A stretch of DNA of 64,000 bases from Geosiphon pyriformis. Taxonomy: Eukaryota > Glomeromycota > Glomeromycetes > Archaeosporales > Geosiphonaceae. The stretch lies in the NCBI GenBank assembly GCA_016748015.1, contig JAAOMT010000519.1, positions 57,906 through 121,905 on the forward strand. Direction: 5' to 3'. The notes beneath the pieces were generated by a model. That model made no database searches. It saw nothing but the letters and a program-made list of their open reading frames with translations, and was not told the DNA's origin. The position numbers and the translations under genes were made by a program. The first letter of the stretch is position 1. Every line of letters starts with the position of its first letter. Of this stretch, positions 37,874 through 51,477 are shown piece after piece.

Positions 37874-38902
37874 ATGTCGCGGCTTTCTCGGTTATTACAT
37901 AAAACTCAAAATAACTTAAACTCGATGAATTCTTTTACGGGTAAGTTGCGTTTTAGGTTAACAAAAGTGATGCGACATACCCGTGTTGCATTGAGCTTGT
38001 CTACAAAGACTTGCTGCTAATGCCGTAACATCAAGTCATTTTTAAATTTGATTCTAACCTCGAATGTAAGTTCCGGTATCAGACCACTGCCACTCTAGAT
38101 CTTTCCGAATCTTGAATTGATAATGCGTTTTATCACATATCAATCAGTTAATCGTAGATGGCTAAGCTGCAAAATACATACGATTGACGAATAAGATCAT
38201 GTAAATAAAAAGCAGCTAGTTCACCTGATCATAATACTCATAACTGATCAGAGGAGAATAATACAACGACTACATTGTCATAATACTTATCCTATTAAAA
38301 GAATCTAGAGATCCATCTACAAAAATGTGAAATGGCATTTAATTGTCGCTGTAAAGATCTAGTCTCGTTTAATTTGAGGAACAAATAACCTCAAATTGAT
38401 AAAATCTTCAAAATTCGACTTTTTCAAACTCCAGAATGTTGATTTATGGTAGCATTAGAGACTGACTTTAATTCTAATTTGATATGCATTTACACTTGCC
38501 TTTTAAATAATCCTGAGAACAGGAAAATAAAGGCTGCTTCTTCATGCATGGGTAGACAATGTAATAACAGTTTTGGCCAATGATAATTGATTTTTGCAGC
38601 AAAACATTATAAGGTTTTACAAACTTCAAAATCTCACGCTTTTAATGCAGCCATCTAAAGCTGGGAAATTGGTCGAAAAAACCATCGGCCTTCAAAGATT
38701 CACTTTTGAAAATCTGATTCAATTTTCACCAAAGATTTTTCCATGTTCTATGACCGATTCCCAATTAGGCGCTGTTCACCCGTGTTTCAAAGAAACTGTT
38801 GTACATGTACCTCATCAGATGGATCTTATCTTGCTATTGGATTTAGATTGTCAAAAAATTTGTGATGTTATCGACAGAATAATGCCTTTTTTGGCTTACT
38901 AG
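37874..38902 (+). pseudogene. Coding remnants, possibly a decayed gene with a mitochondrial-type leader
   Basis: An ATG at 37874 opens an Arg/Ser/Leu-rich N-terminus (MSRLSRLLHKTQNNLNSMN) that resembles a mitochondrial presequence and ends at a GTAAGT donor (37940/37941). About 650 bases on, after a TTTTTGCAG acceptor near 38599, phase-matched codons continue (AKHYKVLQTSKSHAFNAAI) into a stop. A different frame then stays open to 38902 (residues such as LVEKTIGLQRFTFENLIQF). The frame changes suggest decay. No family is recognised and the joining of these parts is inference. It is divergent from the CipC-like gene. Confidence 0.3.
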
Positions 38903-40559
38903 AGTTGAGAAATGCTTGATAGATTTTTCTTGGGAGGCAACAAGTATCACAACCCATCTTACCTTTTGCTTTTGCATACATTTTTCTTTGTATACCAACT
39001 AGTCTGATTTTACGGGCCTCATCTAGACTTTGAGATGAGAAAATTTCTTGCTAAGAGCTGTCAATGGACAAATTTTACTAATTTGAATAAAATACTTTAA
39101 ATGGAATATTAACATCGAAGCGTATATGTTTTGCCAAAAGATTTATATCATTTACCAATCACTCACTTAATAAATACAATGTCTTGCTTACCGATTTTAA
39201 TAATCTTAATGATTAATCAGTAATATCGATGATAGACCTTTAAGATCAATATGAAATAAATTTCTCATTGATTTAATTTTACTGCATAGAGGTAACATAT
39301 ATCAACATACAATTTTGTTTGAAATTTTTTTAGTTGAGTAAATTGTGAAATTTGCTTATAGCAGCTTGATACAAATTATAAACACTAAAATAAACAATTG
39401 AAAGGTTTGACTACTTGATTAGATTAATGACCGCAAAGGACTAAATTATTAACTATGTATATAAAAAATTTGTTATAACCAATTTTAATAAGTATATTTT
39501 TGTTCAATATATAAATTTTTTACCCACATTTCTTTATTTAAATAGGATAACTTTCAATAAAGTTTTCACAAACCATTTTTTATTGCAATTTTTATTTGAC
39601 AAATAAAATTCTTATTAAAAATATGTAATAAAGAATTAAATTAATCAAAGCTTGATTCATTAATTACTTATAAGAAATTAAAAAAGCTTTTATTGGTAAT
39701 TAAATAAAAATCAAATTTATTTAAAATAATATTTGCATTGTAAATTTAAAAAAATAAAAAAGAGTTAAACATTAAGTAATTAATTAATTTATATATTGCA
39801 ATTAAAATAATACAGAGTTATTTTTTAATTAATATAGAATTATCAATAATAATATATATATAATCAAATATGTAAGTTAAATAAATTTTTTAGTTTAAAA
39901 TTTAAGAAAGATACAGATTAAATATTTATTATTATGGTCTAATATTTAAACAATCTACATAACAGCTAAAACCACAAACAAAAAGTTTGCATAAAATTTT
40001 CTTTGTGATTATAAAAAAAAACACATAATAATATTTATTAAAATGCAATGTTGTTAAATCATCAAATTATTGTTTTTGTATAAAAAAAGACCATAATAGA
40101 TTTATTTTATAATTTTTTTTGTTTATAACAATTATAAAACTTAATATTTTAAATTTTAATAAATTTAATTAAATTAATATAAATAACATATATATTATTC
40201 AAATATGTACTTTTGTGGTTTTATAAATATTTTTAAAAAATAATTATTTATAAAAACTTTTTTCTTTCATACATTTCAAATTTCTTAAATTATACTATTT
40301 TGATAAAAAAAGTTTTTGTTTTTTACTTGTACTATTTCTCAATATTTTTAAAGACTTAAATATCTTTAAGACAAATTTAACAACTGTTTTTAACAGTAGC
40401 ATAACAAAAAAAAATGGCAAAAAAATTTGTTTATAATTTTGTTAGTAATATATATTTTTTAAAACAAAAAAACTTAGTTAAAAATATTAAACATTTAGAA
40501 AATAAAAAAACATATTTTTAATTAGATTTTTAGTTTTTGTTATTATTGGAGGTTTTTCT

Positions 40560-41350
40560 ACTCTTTTTTTAATGTTGTTAATATTATTTTTCTGGTAATC
40601 TTGCTATTGATAGAAGTTGATAAACTTCTTATAAACTAATTTTTTTTTAAAGTATCTCTTTATACTTTAGACTATATTTGCTATTAGATTTATAATAAAA
40701 TAACCAATTCTATACCAATTATTTATATAGTTATTTTGTAGTAAAAGTCAACTTTTTTACAAAAAAATTTTGTCTATAAGCTTTTTAAAATGTATATAGT
40801 TATTTTGCTGTAAAAGTCAAGTTTTTTATAAAAAATTTTAACTATAGACTATTTAATAATATAAAAATATATAAAAAAAGAAAAGAATATAAACCAAAAA
40901 AAAGAAATAAAAAAATGTGTTAAGAAAATTATTTTGAATCTAAGTTTAGAAGTTACTAATGATTACTACAATTAATAACTGATTAATTTCAAACTGTTAG
41001 TAGAAAATGGTTAATTTCAAACAGAAATAATTAAGAATTTTATGTTTTTAATATAAGTTTTATTGAATTGATTTGTAAAGAAGATGGTTTTAACTAAGCT
41101 ATTTTGTAAAAGATTGATTTTAAATAAAATACATTTTTTTGAAAAGAAAACTCTTTTTTTATACAATTTATTATAATACTATTCTATGATTTAGCACTTT
41201 TTTTTTTCTAATTTTTTGACAAACTACAAGTTATTTTTGTAAATTACAGATTATTTTGGTAAGCTGTTAAATATTTTGACAAATTATTAAATATTTTGAT
41301 GAACTTTAAATATTACATAATTCGGTATATTGTATAATTTAATCATTAAA
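40560..41350 (+). repeat. Left arm of large inverted repeat
   Basis: About 790 bases that match the reverse complement of 45265-46050 through most of their length, with substitutions and small indels. Clear anchor words are TGTCTATAAG (40771-40780) with its complement at 45836-45845, and a CTCTTTTTTTATA word near 41150 with its complement near 45460. The positions sum to about 86,616-86,621 throughout, so the arms are collinear around a centre near 43.31 kb. Confidence 0.75.
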
Positions 41351-41689
41351 ATTTGGTTATATTTGTGTTCTATACAAATTAGATTATTAATTGAATGATA
41401 ATTTAAATAATTTAATAAGATAATAAGTAATAAATTGAAATGATAATATATATTAATTAATGATAAGAATTATAAAAATAATTTCATGCTAAATAATATC
41501 TTAAATTTTGGCTAATAATACTGTTAATAAATTTTTAAGCATAAAAATAGACTTAAATAAGAAATTAGGTAGTATTTTTTTGGTTGGTAGTAATTATAAA
41601 ACAAATAATAAGAGTTAAATTCATCTTGATTTTAAAACAAATATTTTCAAAACAAAAAAAGTCAATATTAATATAGTAATTGGTCTTTT

Positions 41690-42310
41690 TATTAATATTT
41701 ACAATTATAATATAAGTAAATTTTCCTATTATTATGGTTAAAAATCATAGTTTTTATTAAATATTACATATATTAACTACTAATATTATATAATTAATCA
41801 TTTTATTTTTAAAAAGTAATTAATAATCTAATTAATAATTTAATTGTTAATTACTTTAAATATCTATATAAGTAATAAATATTTTAATTATAAAAAAACA
41901 TGTTAAAAAAATATTAACAAATAATTTTTTATCATAAAAATTTTCAGATACTTAGAAAAAATAGAGAAAAAATTAAGTAAATTAAAAAAATTAGATATTT
42001 AGAAGTAATTTTTATTACTTTAATTTGTATATATTTTATATATTAAAACATATCTTTTTACAGCTAAGAAATACATTTTTTATATAGCTATTTAAAGTAG
42101 TTAATAACCAGATTAATAATTAAATTAATAATTAAGTCATTAATAAAGTCAATAATTTAATTATTAATTAAGTTAATAATTAAGTCAATAATTAAATTAT
42201 TAATTACTTTTTAAAAATAAAATAGCTAATTATATAATATTAGTAATTAATATATGTAATAATAAATAAAAACTATGGTTTTTAACTGTAATAATATTTT
42301 AATAAATACA
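41690..42310. repeat. About 600-bp AT palindrome
   Basis: The segments about 41690-41960 and 42030-42310 are inverted copies of each other. The best stretch, ACATATATTAACTACTAATA near 41766, and the following 45 bases recur in reverse near 42180-42250 with few changes. The centre is near 42.0 kb. It could fold as a long hairpin. Confidence 0.75.
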
Positions 42311-42480
42311 ATATTATAATTAATTTTAAAAAAAGTTATTAATTTTATCAATTAAAGTTTTTATAATTCTATTAACAATAATAATATATGTATTAACAAT
42401 TTAATTAATTTAATAATCTAATTAATTTATAAATTGTTTTGTAATAATACTGTTTACTAAACTATTATTAATTTATTAAA

Positions 42481-42590
42481 GCAATTAACAAGCGAAGCCC
42501 AACCGCTATCTAGTACATAAAACCAAACTAAGTGGCTCAAACTAAATACGATTCACGTACTTTCTACATGTGGCTAGTCACTATTATTAA
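42481..42590. other. Mixed-composition island in the AT desert
   Basis: About 110 bases with much higher G+C than anything within 5 kb, including AAGCGAAGCCCAACCG and GTGGCTAGTCAC. No tRNA or coding pattern fits. The AAGCCCAACC word is the reverse complement of one near 33280, so it may be a fragment of a dispersed repeat. Confidence 0.4.
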
Positions 42591-45264
42591 GTATAAGTTT
42601 AATATAATAATTATTAATTTTAATATTTATATATAAGTTTATTTAAATTTAAAATAGTTCTATTAAATAATAACTTGTTGGTTTTATTTTTTAGATTAAA
42701 AAAATATATTAATAAAAGTATTATATTTAATAATAGTAATAAATAAAATAGTGTTATTATTATTATTATTAAGTTTTAAGTTATTATTAGTTAATCAGTT
42801 TTCTATTATAATAAAAAAACTTAAATAGTATTAAAAATTTAAAAATTAAAACTCTATATTTTTTATAATTTTTTTGTTATTAACTAATAATAATAAAAAT
42901 TGGCTGATAAATAATTATTATTAATTACTAATTTTATTAAATAGTTTTTAGTTTTGAATTTTTATTTAATACTTAAGTCAAAAATTATTGGTAAGATATT
43001 TGTTATAATAATAGCAATAATTTTTATAACTGTAATTAGTAAATAATTTGTAATTGCACCTAAAAATAAGTTATATATATAAGTTGTTAAATATAAATAA
43101 AGTGTTAAAAAATAATATTAGAATGTTAAATGTTATTTTTATAATATTTTAAATTCATAATTTAAGATTTAATATTAACAATTAGAATTTTTATATTGAT
43201 TTTTTAATTATTAATTACTTAATTATAATCTATAATTGATTTTAATATAACTTTATTTATAATAATAATTATAAGTACAAGTTTTTAATATTTACTATTA
43301 ATTTAATAATAATTATAATTAATCTTAAAAATAATTGTTGTTTTAATTGTTTTTATAGTATTATAAAAATTAATATATTATTTAATTTCTAATTAATAAA
43401 TTTACTAAATTATTTTAATTTAATATTTAATTTAGATAAACTGTTTATTATTAAGTTTATAATTTGAAGATTATTGGTTTTTAATTTGGTCAATTTTAAT
43501 TTTTTGCTAATATAACTGCTACTTAAAAATTTGCTAAATGTAATAAACATATTTATTATAAAAAATTGTTTTATAGTTTTTTAATAAATTGGTTTAAAAT
43601 TTATAATACTATAAAATAATTAATATTAATAACTTAAATTTAACATAGATTTCAATAGAACTGTTTTAGATAAATTATAATTGCCTTATTTTTTTTTTGT
43701 TTTATGATAAAAAAATAAGTCTAAAATCGATTAATACTATTATTATTGCAAAAAAACAGTTTTAAATATAGCAAAATTATGATTAAGCTTTAATATTATA
43801 AGTTAATCATGTTTTAAAAAAAGTAAAATATTATTTAAAATATTTTAACATTATTTTAACTATTAATAACAATAGTTTTTTTGATATTATTTAGTTAAAA
43901 CTAAGTATTATTATCTTTGTTAATAAATTTTTTAATTTTAATAATAAGTATATATATTATTAATATTGTTAATAATAATAAAAGTACATATAAAAAAGTA
44001 AATTTGGTAATATTATTGTTTTAAAAATTGATAATATTGAGAATAGATATACAAATACAGCTGAATTTAAAAGTATTAAATTTTTTAAGTTTTAAATAAT
44101 TTTTGGAGTTTCACTTAAGATTGATTTTAAAATTAGGTTTTTTTAAAAAAAATTTTATTTTTATTTTTTTTCTTTAACTTAATGTTTTTTTAGTTACTAA
44201 CAGATTTGAAATTTGGTTTAAAGATAATAATTAGACAAATAATAACATAAATAATTATAACTTAAATTTTATAAAAATTGTGTATTAGTTGGCTTTATTA
44301 TAAATGTAAAAATTGTTTTTATGGTTAGTTAAATTGTATTTTCTAAAATATAGTAATATAATAAATTTGTAAATAATACAATTTATTGTTTTTTATATAA
44401 GAAACTAAACTTTTTTTAAAATAACTATAAAAGTTTGTAATTTGTCTTTAAATATTATTAAAAAAAATTTTTGTGTATAAACTTCAATTTTTTGATTTAT
44501 TTCTAAAAAAATTAACATAAAAATTAAAAGCTAATTTAGCTAAAAACTATTATTAATTAATTTTAAGTATTTTTAATAGTATTAATTTGTAAATTAATGT
44601 TTTTAATTTGTTAATTAAATTTAAAGAGTTTTAATTATATGAAAATTTTGACTTGTTAGAATTTTTTGTATAATAAATAAAAATTCAATATTAATAACTA
44701 ATAATACTTAGTGTTTAATTGCCATTATGTAATAATTAGTTTATTTTAGTATTTTTTATTTTTTTAATAAGCAATTTTAGTTTTTTAACTATTTTTTTGC
44801 ATTTTTTACCAAGTAATCTTTAATATTATAATCTTAATACTTTTTTTAATTAATTAATAATAATTAAATAAAATAAAAAAATAAAAATTAGCATTTAATC
44901 AATAATTATAATTAAGAGCTATTGTTTTAATAAAGTTAATAATATTAAGTTAATATTATTAGTATTAATTTCAAAATAAGTAAGTTTTAATAAAATGAAA
45001 ATTAATTTATAAAAATTAAATAGTAAATAATTTGAATAATAATTTTATTAAAAACTTATTTATTTTAAGTGCTAAATTCTTAACTGCTAAAATTATTTGG
45101 TAAAAATTAAACTAAATTTAATTGTTTTTTTTGTTATTAATACTCCTATAAATTTTTATAATATAAAATTTCTAAAAATTATAATAATTTTTACATTTTT
45201 TCTAAAATATTGCTAAAATTTTTGACATTTTTGGAATTTTTTCTGGTATTTCTAAAATTTTTGG

Positions 45265-46050
45265 TATTATATAGTTTAATAATTTCTATTCTATTATTAA
45301 ATTTACAGAAATATTTAATAATTTGATAAAATATTTAACAGTTTATTAAAATAGTCTATAATTACAAAAATAACTTATAGTTTGATAAAATATATCTTTA
45401 GTTTATTAAAATATTAAAAAAAAGTATTAGACTATAAAATAATATTATAATAAGTTATATAAAAAAAGAGCTTTTTTTTTTGAAAAAATGTATTTTTCAT
45501 TTAAATTAAAATTAAAATTAATTTAAAAAACTATTACAAATTAATTTAAATAAAACTTATCTTGAAAATCTAAATTATTAATTATTATTGTTCTGAAAAT
45601 ATTAAATTAAAAACCAATATTTTAAAATTAATTAATTATTAATTTCAGTAATTGTTAGTACTTTCAAATCTAAACTAAAAATAACTTTATTTAAACATAT
45701 TTTCTTATTTTTTTTTAGTTTATTTTTTATTTTTTTATATTTTTATATTTTTACATTATTAGATAGCTTATAATTAAAACTTTTTGTAAAAAAAATTAAC
45801 TTTAATAGCTAAAATAACTATATATTATTGAAAAACTTATAGACAGAATTTTTGTAAAAAAATTAACTTTTATTATAAAGTAATTAATACTAAATTAGTT
45901 ATTTTATCATAAATTTGATAATATATATAGTCCAAAATATAAAAAAATATTTTTAAAAAAAATTAACTTATTAAAAATTTATTAACTTTTATTAACAAAG
46001 AAATTAGCAACAAATAGTATTAATAATATCAAGAAAAAAGTATAAAAAAT
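45265..46050 (-). repeat. Right arm of large inverted repeat
   Basis: Partner of 40560-41350. Similarity fades outside about 40530 and 46080, and the interior (41.4-45.2 kb) does not pair as a whole, so this looks like the long terminal inverted repeats of an old 5.5-kb element or an inverted duplication. Confidence 0.75.
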
Positions 46051-48770
46051 CTTTAGTAATATTAACTAATTTATATTATATGAAACTATTAATTATTTTT
46101 TAAATTATTTTATAAATAATATTAATAATTTCAAAATTTTATAATTAAAAAAATATTCTGATTAATATTTTTCTAATTAATTTAATTAAAACTGCCAAGA
46201 AAATTTTGTTCAATTATATTTTTGTTTATTAGTAAATTACCAATTGTAATTGTTAAAAAAAAATTATATAAATATTTTGGTATTTTTTTGTTAATAGATA
46301 GTTTTTTCAAGTTAAGTTTAGCTAAAACTTATCTTGATATCAAATTTTTTGCAAATATAATCTTAAAAAAAACTGTTTTAAACAAACAATTTTTATATTT
46401 GGTTTTTATTATATTATAATTAATTATTAATTATAGATTTTAGTTTTGTTTATAAAAAAATTCAAACTAAGAATAAGATTATATCATAAATAAATTTTTT
46501 AAATGCTTTGAAAATTATTGGTTAGTTATTTAATTACTGTTTTTTGAATTTACAGATTATAAATTGGTCTTTTAAAAATTTATTGCAATTTTTTGTTAAA
46601 TTAAAAATCAGTATAATTAACAATTTTTTAACCAAAATAGTCAGAATTTTTTTAGATTACAATATTATTTTTGCAAATTTTCGTTTATTTGGTAAATAAT
46701 ATTCTTATATTAAATATTTTGAATGTTTTATTATATTATAAAGTAGTTAGTTTGTTAAAAAAATTTAGTATGGCTTTTGGTAAAAAACATATTAATAAAC
46801 ATGATTAAATTTTTGATTAAAAAATATTTTATTATTAGAAAAAGCTAAATCTAAAAGATTTTATATTTTTTTAATTCAATATTATTATTAATTTTTTTTA
46901 AGTTAAAGATTTAAACATAGTTGTTTTATTTTCTAATTATAGTTTTGTTTGTTAAAATATATATAAATTTAATTTTTTTTGTAATTAATAAGTATTTAAT
47001 AAAAGTAAATTTATTTATTATAAATATTTTTACAGATAGTTTGTTAAAAAATTTAAATTTATATAAAATAACTAGTAATATTTTGGTATTTTTTGAGAAT
47101 TTAAATATAAGTATTAGTATTTGTGTTTTTGTTTTAGTTTTATTAATATTGGCTAAATTATAAACTATTTTTTTAGTATTTAAATATATACTAATATTTA
47201 ATATAATAAAAATTTATTTTAATAGCCAAATTGGTTTTAATATTTATGTATTTAAGCTTATTTTAAGATTGTCTAATTTTTGTAATTATTTTTGAATAAA
47301 AAAAACAGATTATTAATTTTATTTGTAAAAAAATATTTTAATTATTTAGTCAAAAGTTAAAAATTACTTTAATATTATTAATAATAAAATTGTTAATGTT
47401 TTAATTAATATAATTGTTTATTTATCTTTATATCTTTTTGTTTTGATTTGTAAAAGATTTTTTTAAATTAATAGTACTGTTATTTTTAATAATATTTAAT
47501 ATTATGTTTAATAAAAAACCAAATTAAGTATTAATATAATTGATAACATAATTAAAAATATAAATTAGATTTGTATTTTTTTGATTTAATATTTTAATTT
47601 TCATATATAGTCTGAATTTATTAACAAATTTACAATTAGTTTGTATATTCATTTAATAAAATTAGTTTATAGACAATTATTTATTGTTATATAAAAATAT
47701 TTATATAATAAATAATATTATATTACTATTGGCTACAAGTTTTAATTAAATATTAAAAACACATTAAAAATACATATAATATTTTTAATATTATAAAAAA
47801 CAATAATAGTAAAAATAAAACTAAACACAAAAATTATAAAAACTTTGCAATTTTAAAAATAAATAAAGATTGTAATTTAATAAGTTTAACTTATATAGTA
47901 ATTTTTAAAAAAGTTTAATATTGTTTTAGTATTTGATTTTAAATTAAAAAAACATGTAAAAACTAAAATACAATTTTAAATATAAATAATTTGTCTTTTA
48001 CAGTTTTATTAAACATTAAAATAAAATTATTTACTTATAAAACTTTTAATAATTTGTAAAAAAATTTTAAATATTACCAAAAGCAGTATTTTAAAAAACA
48101 ACAAACAAATGTTTTAATTTTTATCTTATTAGTCCAATTTATAAAAGTAGATAATTTAATAAGTTGATTATTAGAAGTTACATATAAAAATATGATTTGT
48201 TTAGCTTTTAAAACCATTAAAGATTAATTAAAATTTAACATATTAGATAATACAATCAAAAACTAATTTAAATTAAAATAAGCTAATATGTTATTAATAT
48301 TATTGTTTAAAACAAACAACTAATTGTCATTTATAGCCATAACAGAACCAAGTTTTATAATTAGTATTGGTATTGCAAGTTTGGCAAAAAAGCCAAAAAA
48401 AACCAAAGTTTTATTTCTTATAAAAGAAGCTGGTTTTAAAACATTAAAAATAACACCAAAAACACCAGAAAAATTTGCTATCAAACATAACAAATATTTA
48501 AAAAAGTTTTTTTGATTAACTTGGTTTTTTAACCATTTGGACAGCAGTAAAAAGAAAATATTAATATTTTGGAACTTTTGAGAGAAACAGAGATTACACC
48601 AAAAAATAATGCTTTAAAATCAACAAAAAATTACTTTATTTAAAAAAAATGCTTTTATAGAATGTTATTAAATAGCTTTAACAATTATGAATACTTTATT
48701 GGTAAAAATATTATTAGCTAATTTAGGAGATAAAAAAGTTGCAACTTTTTTACTCTTTGCTTCAATTGTA

Positions 48771-49159
48771 ATTATAAAAATATAAAAGAAAGAAAAGTTA
48801 CTTTGCCAATCGCCACTTGGGAAGTTTGAAATCAGATAGTCCGATATCGATAAAACGAATATTAGAAAATTTTTCATTAGGTGGCTATTCCATTTACGTA
48901 GTTTCATTGTGAGTATTTTCGATTTGTAAATTTGATAATCATTCTCAAGCGAATATTCAATTTTAATTTCGTCCAAAGAAAGAAGTGTTTTTCAAGATGA
49001 AAACGATCAAAAGAAAGATCCTATTTCAGAACCCGACTAAGTACATTCTTCAGATTTTTATGGCTTCAAATTCCAATTTCAGTTTGTATATTTAAGCGCC
49101 TTTTTGCCTATTAAGGGTGGTATCAATAATAAGTTCACACGTAGAAATGTCCGTGGAAC
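48771..49159. other. Edge of the AT desert
   Basis: Ordinary composition resumes. A minus-strand frame (48976 down to about 48770) encodes around 70 plausible residues before running into the AT-rich sequence, which suggests a coding piece cut off at the boundary. No family recognised. Confidence 0.3.
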
Positions 49160-50679
49160 AATAAAGTGCTTGAACTTAATTTTGCCTAAAATTTTATCTC
49201 TGAATTTTTGAAGTCTCCCAATCAATGATCTTTGTAAATCTTGAAAACGATCGGTATTCAATTTATTCTTGTTTTCTGGTGAATCGGCTATGGTGTGAAA
49301 CGGCTATTGAGAGATTATGGAGCCATCCATTTCGACTTGCCGACCAAATGGGGCTTGTGACCAGACCATTTGTCAAAATCGAGCGAAAAAACTAGTCCAT
49401 ATTTGTGTCGCGCTTCTTATTGACAAGCATCTTTTTAAAGGCAACATGGGGAAAGACAGGAAAAGGAAATTACACTTGAAGATACTGGTGAAAGTAGTAA
49501 AATTATCCTCGTTCATCGACTAAATCCAGTTTTCGATCATTTGCGATTTAATTGAACTCTTGACCTCGGTTTTTTGGTAACGTCGGTCCAAATTAGTAAA
49601 ATTTTAGGCCAAGAGCAGCAACTCATTTGGAATCAACTTCCAGCTGATATCGAAAATGAATTCTTCATTATGTCATACCCTCTTAACTATACTTGTGTGC
49701 TCTCTAATTTTTTTATGATACATGCCCCAAATTTACGAACACTAGCAATTAGGAGGAATATGATGGGCATAAAAAATCTAATGATCTTTCTTATACAATT
49801 AAAAGTAAAAAGGTGGAAACATACGGAGTTTTTAATTGTATTCCAAAAACCGATAAATTCTTTGAGAAACTTGAAGAAATAAGATGCACATCTTTGAGTT
49901 ATGACAAAGAGATTTATTCCTTACAATCGCTCTAAAAGCCCCCAATATTCGAAATTTTCAGTCAATCTGGGTATTGTCCCTGGATTGATTTAGGGGGCTC
50001 AAAAAATACATGTGAGATGCTCAGCGAAGTGATTGAAAATCTTAACTGTTTGGAAGAATTTCATCTTGAATGTTGTCGAAACGAAAGAGAAAAGCTCTTT
50101 ACTGCATTATGGAAACACAACCCATATTTGCGTCACGTTTCTTTTCAAAGATTGGAGCTTCTTAATTGTAATTTTTTACGATTCCTCTGTGAATGTGAAT
50201 GCTACAATATTTGAAACTTGAAAATTGCACCAACCTCTGTTTTCGGGTCAAACAATTCAATTAAATCTTCTGCTTTCTATATTTTATCGGTCCTTGACAT
50301 TCAAAGCGTGTATGTACCACCTGAAGTCCTGGAATTTATAGTTAGTAAAGCCGGTCCTTCCCTCGAGATTCTTCGGCTGGGTGGTAATAGTACCGTAAAC
50401 ACATTTCAAAGAATCGTCTTGAAGCTTGATATTGTGACAATTTTTTGCAAGAATTTGAAGGAATTTACATACTATGCAGAACGAGATGAAATTCCAAGCT
50501 TAATAAACATCTTTGAAAATTGTGGTAGATTAAGAGCACTTTACGATGCAGATAGCATCGAAGTTCCATTTGCAACGAGGGGTAGAAATTTATTGGAAGA
50601 ATTTGATGGTGTTTTATTATCCGAACGACTTGTTAGATGGAATGGCGAAGTTGAAATTACCAAATTTGATACATCTTAG
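49160..50679 (+). pseudogene. F-box / leucine-rich-repeat protein, decayed
   Basis: The F-box is recognisable but broken: an LPKILSLNF entry helix, then after frame changes LENDRYSIYSCFLVNRLWCE and ERLWSHPFRLADQ (about 49190-49390). LRR-like parts follow in several frames: a piece at 49574-49882, CLEEFHLECC at about 50050, and a longer intact stretch at 50218-50679 with LEILRLGGN, CKNLKEFTYYAE and CGRLRALYDADS. Stops and frameshifts at about 49230, 49395, 49550, 49885 and 50215 separate the pieces. Known: F-box proteins are the substrate-recognition subunits of SCF ubiquitin ligases, and F-box/LRR genes are strongly expanded in glomeromycetes. This copy should be non-functional. Further weak remnants run to about 51400. 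Confidence 0.72.
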
Positions 50680-51477
50680 ACTTGGCCTTTTCCACTAATT
50701 CACTTGAAAAGTTTTTGATACAATCCGAGGCACCAATTTCCACTTTTGCATCTCATGTTTCACCACTCTTTGGTAACAATAATGCAGCTGTCATATAGAA
50801 TGTCTTTAAAAATTTAAAGCTATATCAGAAAGAGGGTTGTTGAATGGAACACTGGGATTTTTAGAAGTTGTAAAGCTTGTCTCTTTGACCATTTTCTCTA
50901 ATTTTAACCATTTTAATAAGCTTAGAAGTTTTAATGCAGAAATTGAAGATTCCTTTATATTTGGAAGCCTACATAGCATAATTGCTCGTTCTTAAGATTA
51001 CATAATATGCAAAAGTTTAAGGCAAATTTGGAATTCCCAATCTATGTTTAGAATGATAAATCAATGACGCGTTTATTGCGACACATCGGTCATGCTTGCG
51101 ACATTGTGAAGTAATTGTGTATCAAGTACTCACTCCAACCATAAATCTTGGCCTGGTGTCTCAGCCTCGAATATGAAATACAATCTTGCGATTTTGATAT
51201 TAAATGTGATTTTGAAACAGGAAATGCTATCTACTTTTTTAATGAAAATGCTGTTTCGGTTAGTTGATCAATTTCAAAAACATTCAAACGATAAAATGAG
51301 TTTCACATACAGTAAGACTCCAAAAATACAATTCAACTTCACACTAAATAAATATGTAAATGGGCCTTTAAAAATTATAAAATCAGCGTATCGACCCCTA
51401 TAAAAAATAAGATCAATTTAACAATTTATTGCATAGAATATTCTGACATCCTCAAAATTGAAATTGCCAAATTCAAG
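50680..51477 (+). other. Remnants downstream of the F-box pseudogene
   Basis: Short open pieces in changing frames continue the LRR-like composition (for example around 50690-50960 and 51173-51403), with no intact gene. I read them as the decayed 3' part of the F-box/LRR gene. Confidence 0.35.

Larger units (their letters stand above)
38903..48770. other. Extreme AT desert with large inverted repeats
   Basis: About 9.9 kb made almost only of A and T, with no believable coding region; long open frames here (46222-46419, 46921-47163) are Leu/Ile/Phe/Lys/Asn strings expected from composition. It contains the two inverted-repeat structures listed below and one small island of mixed composition at about 42481-42590. 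The right edge is abrupt: ordinary composition returns at about 48770. Confidence 0.7.

Noticed and set aside
42481-42590. Possible tRNA gene or tRNA-derived SINE
   Set aside because: No acceptor-stem pairing, no A-box plus GGTTCRANNC B-box could be found.
46222-47163. Two open frames in the AT desert resembling small hydrophobic proteins
   Set aside because: Composition (Leu, Ile, Phe, Lys, Asn only) is what random 88-90% AT sequence gives; no start context or splice sites. A mitochondrial insertion was considered but no mitochondrial gene motif is visible.
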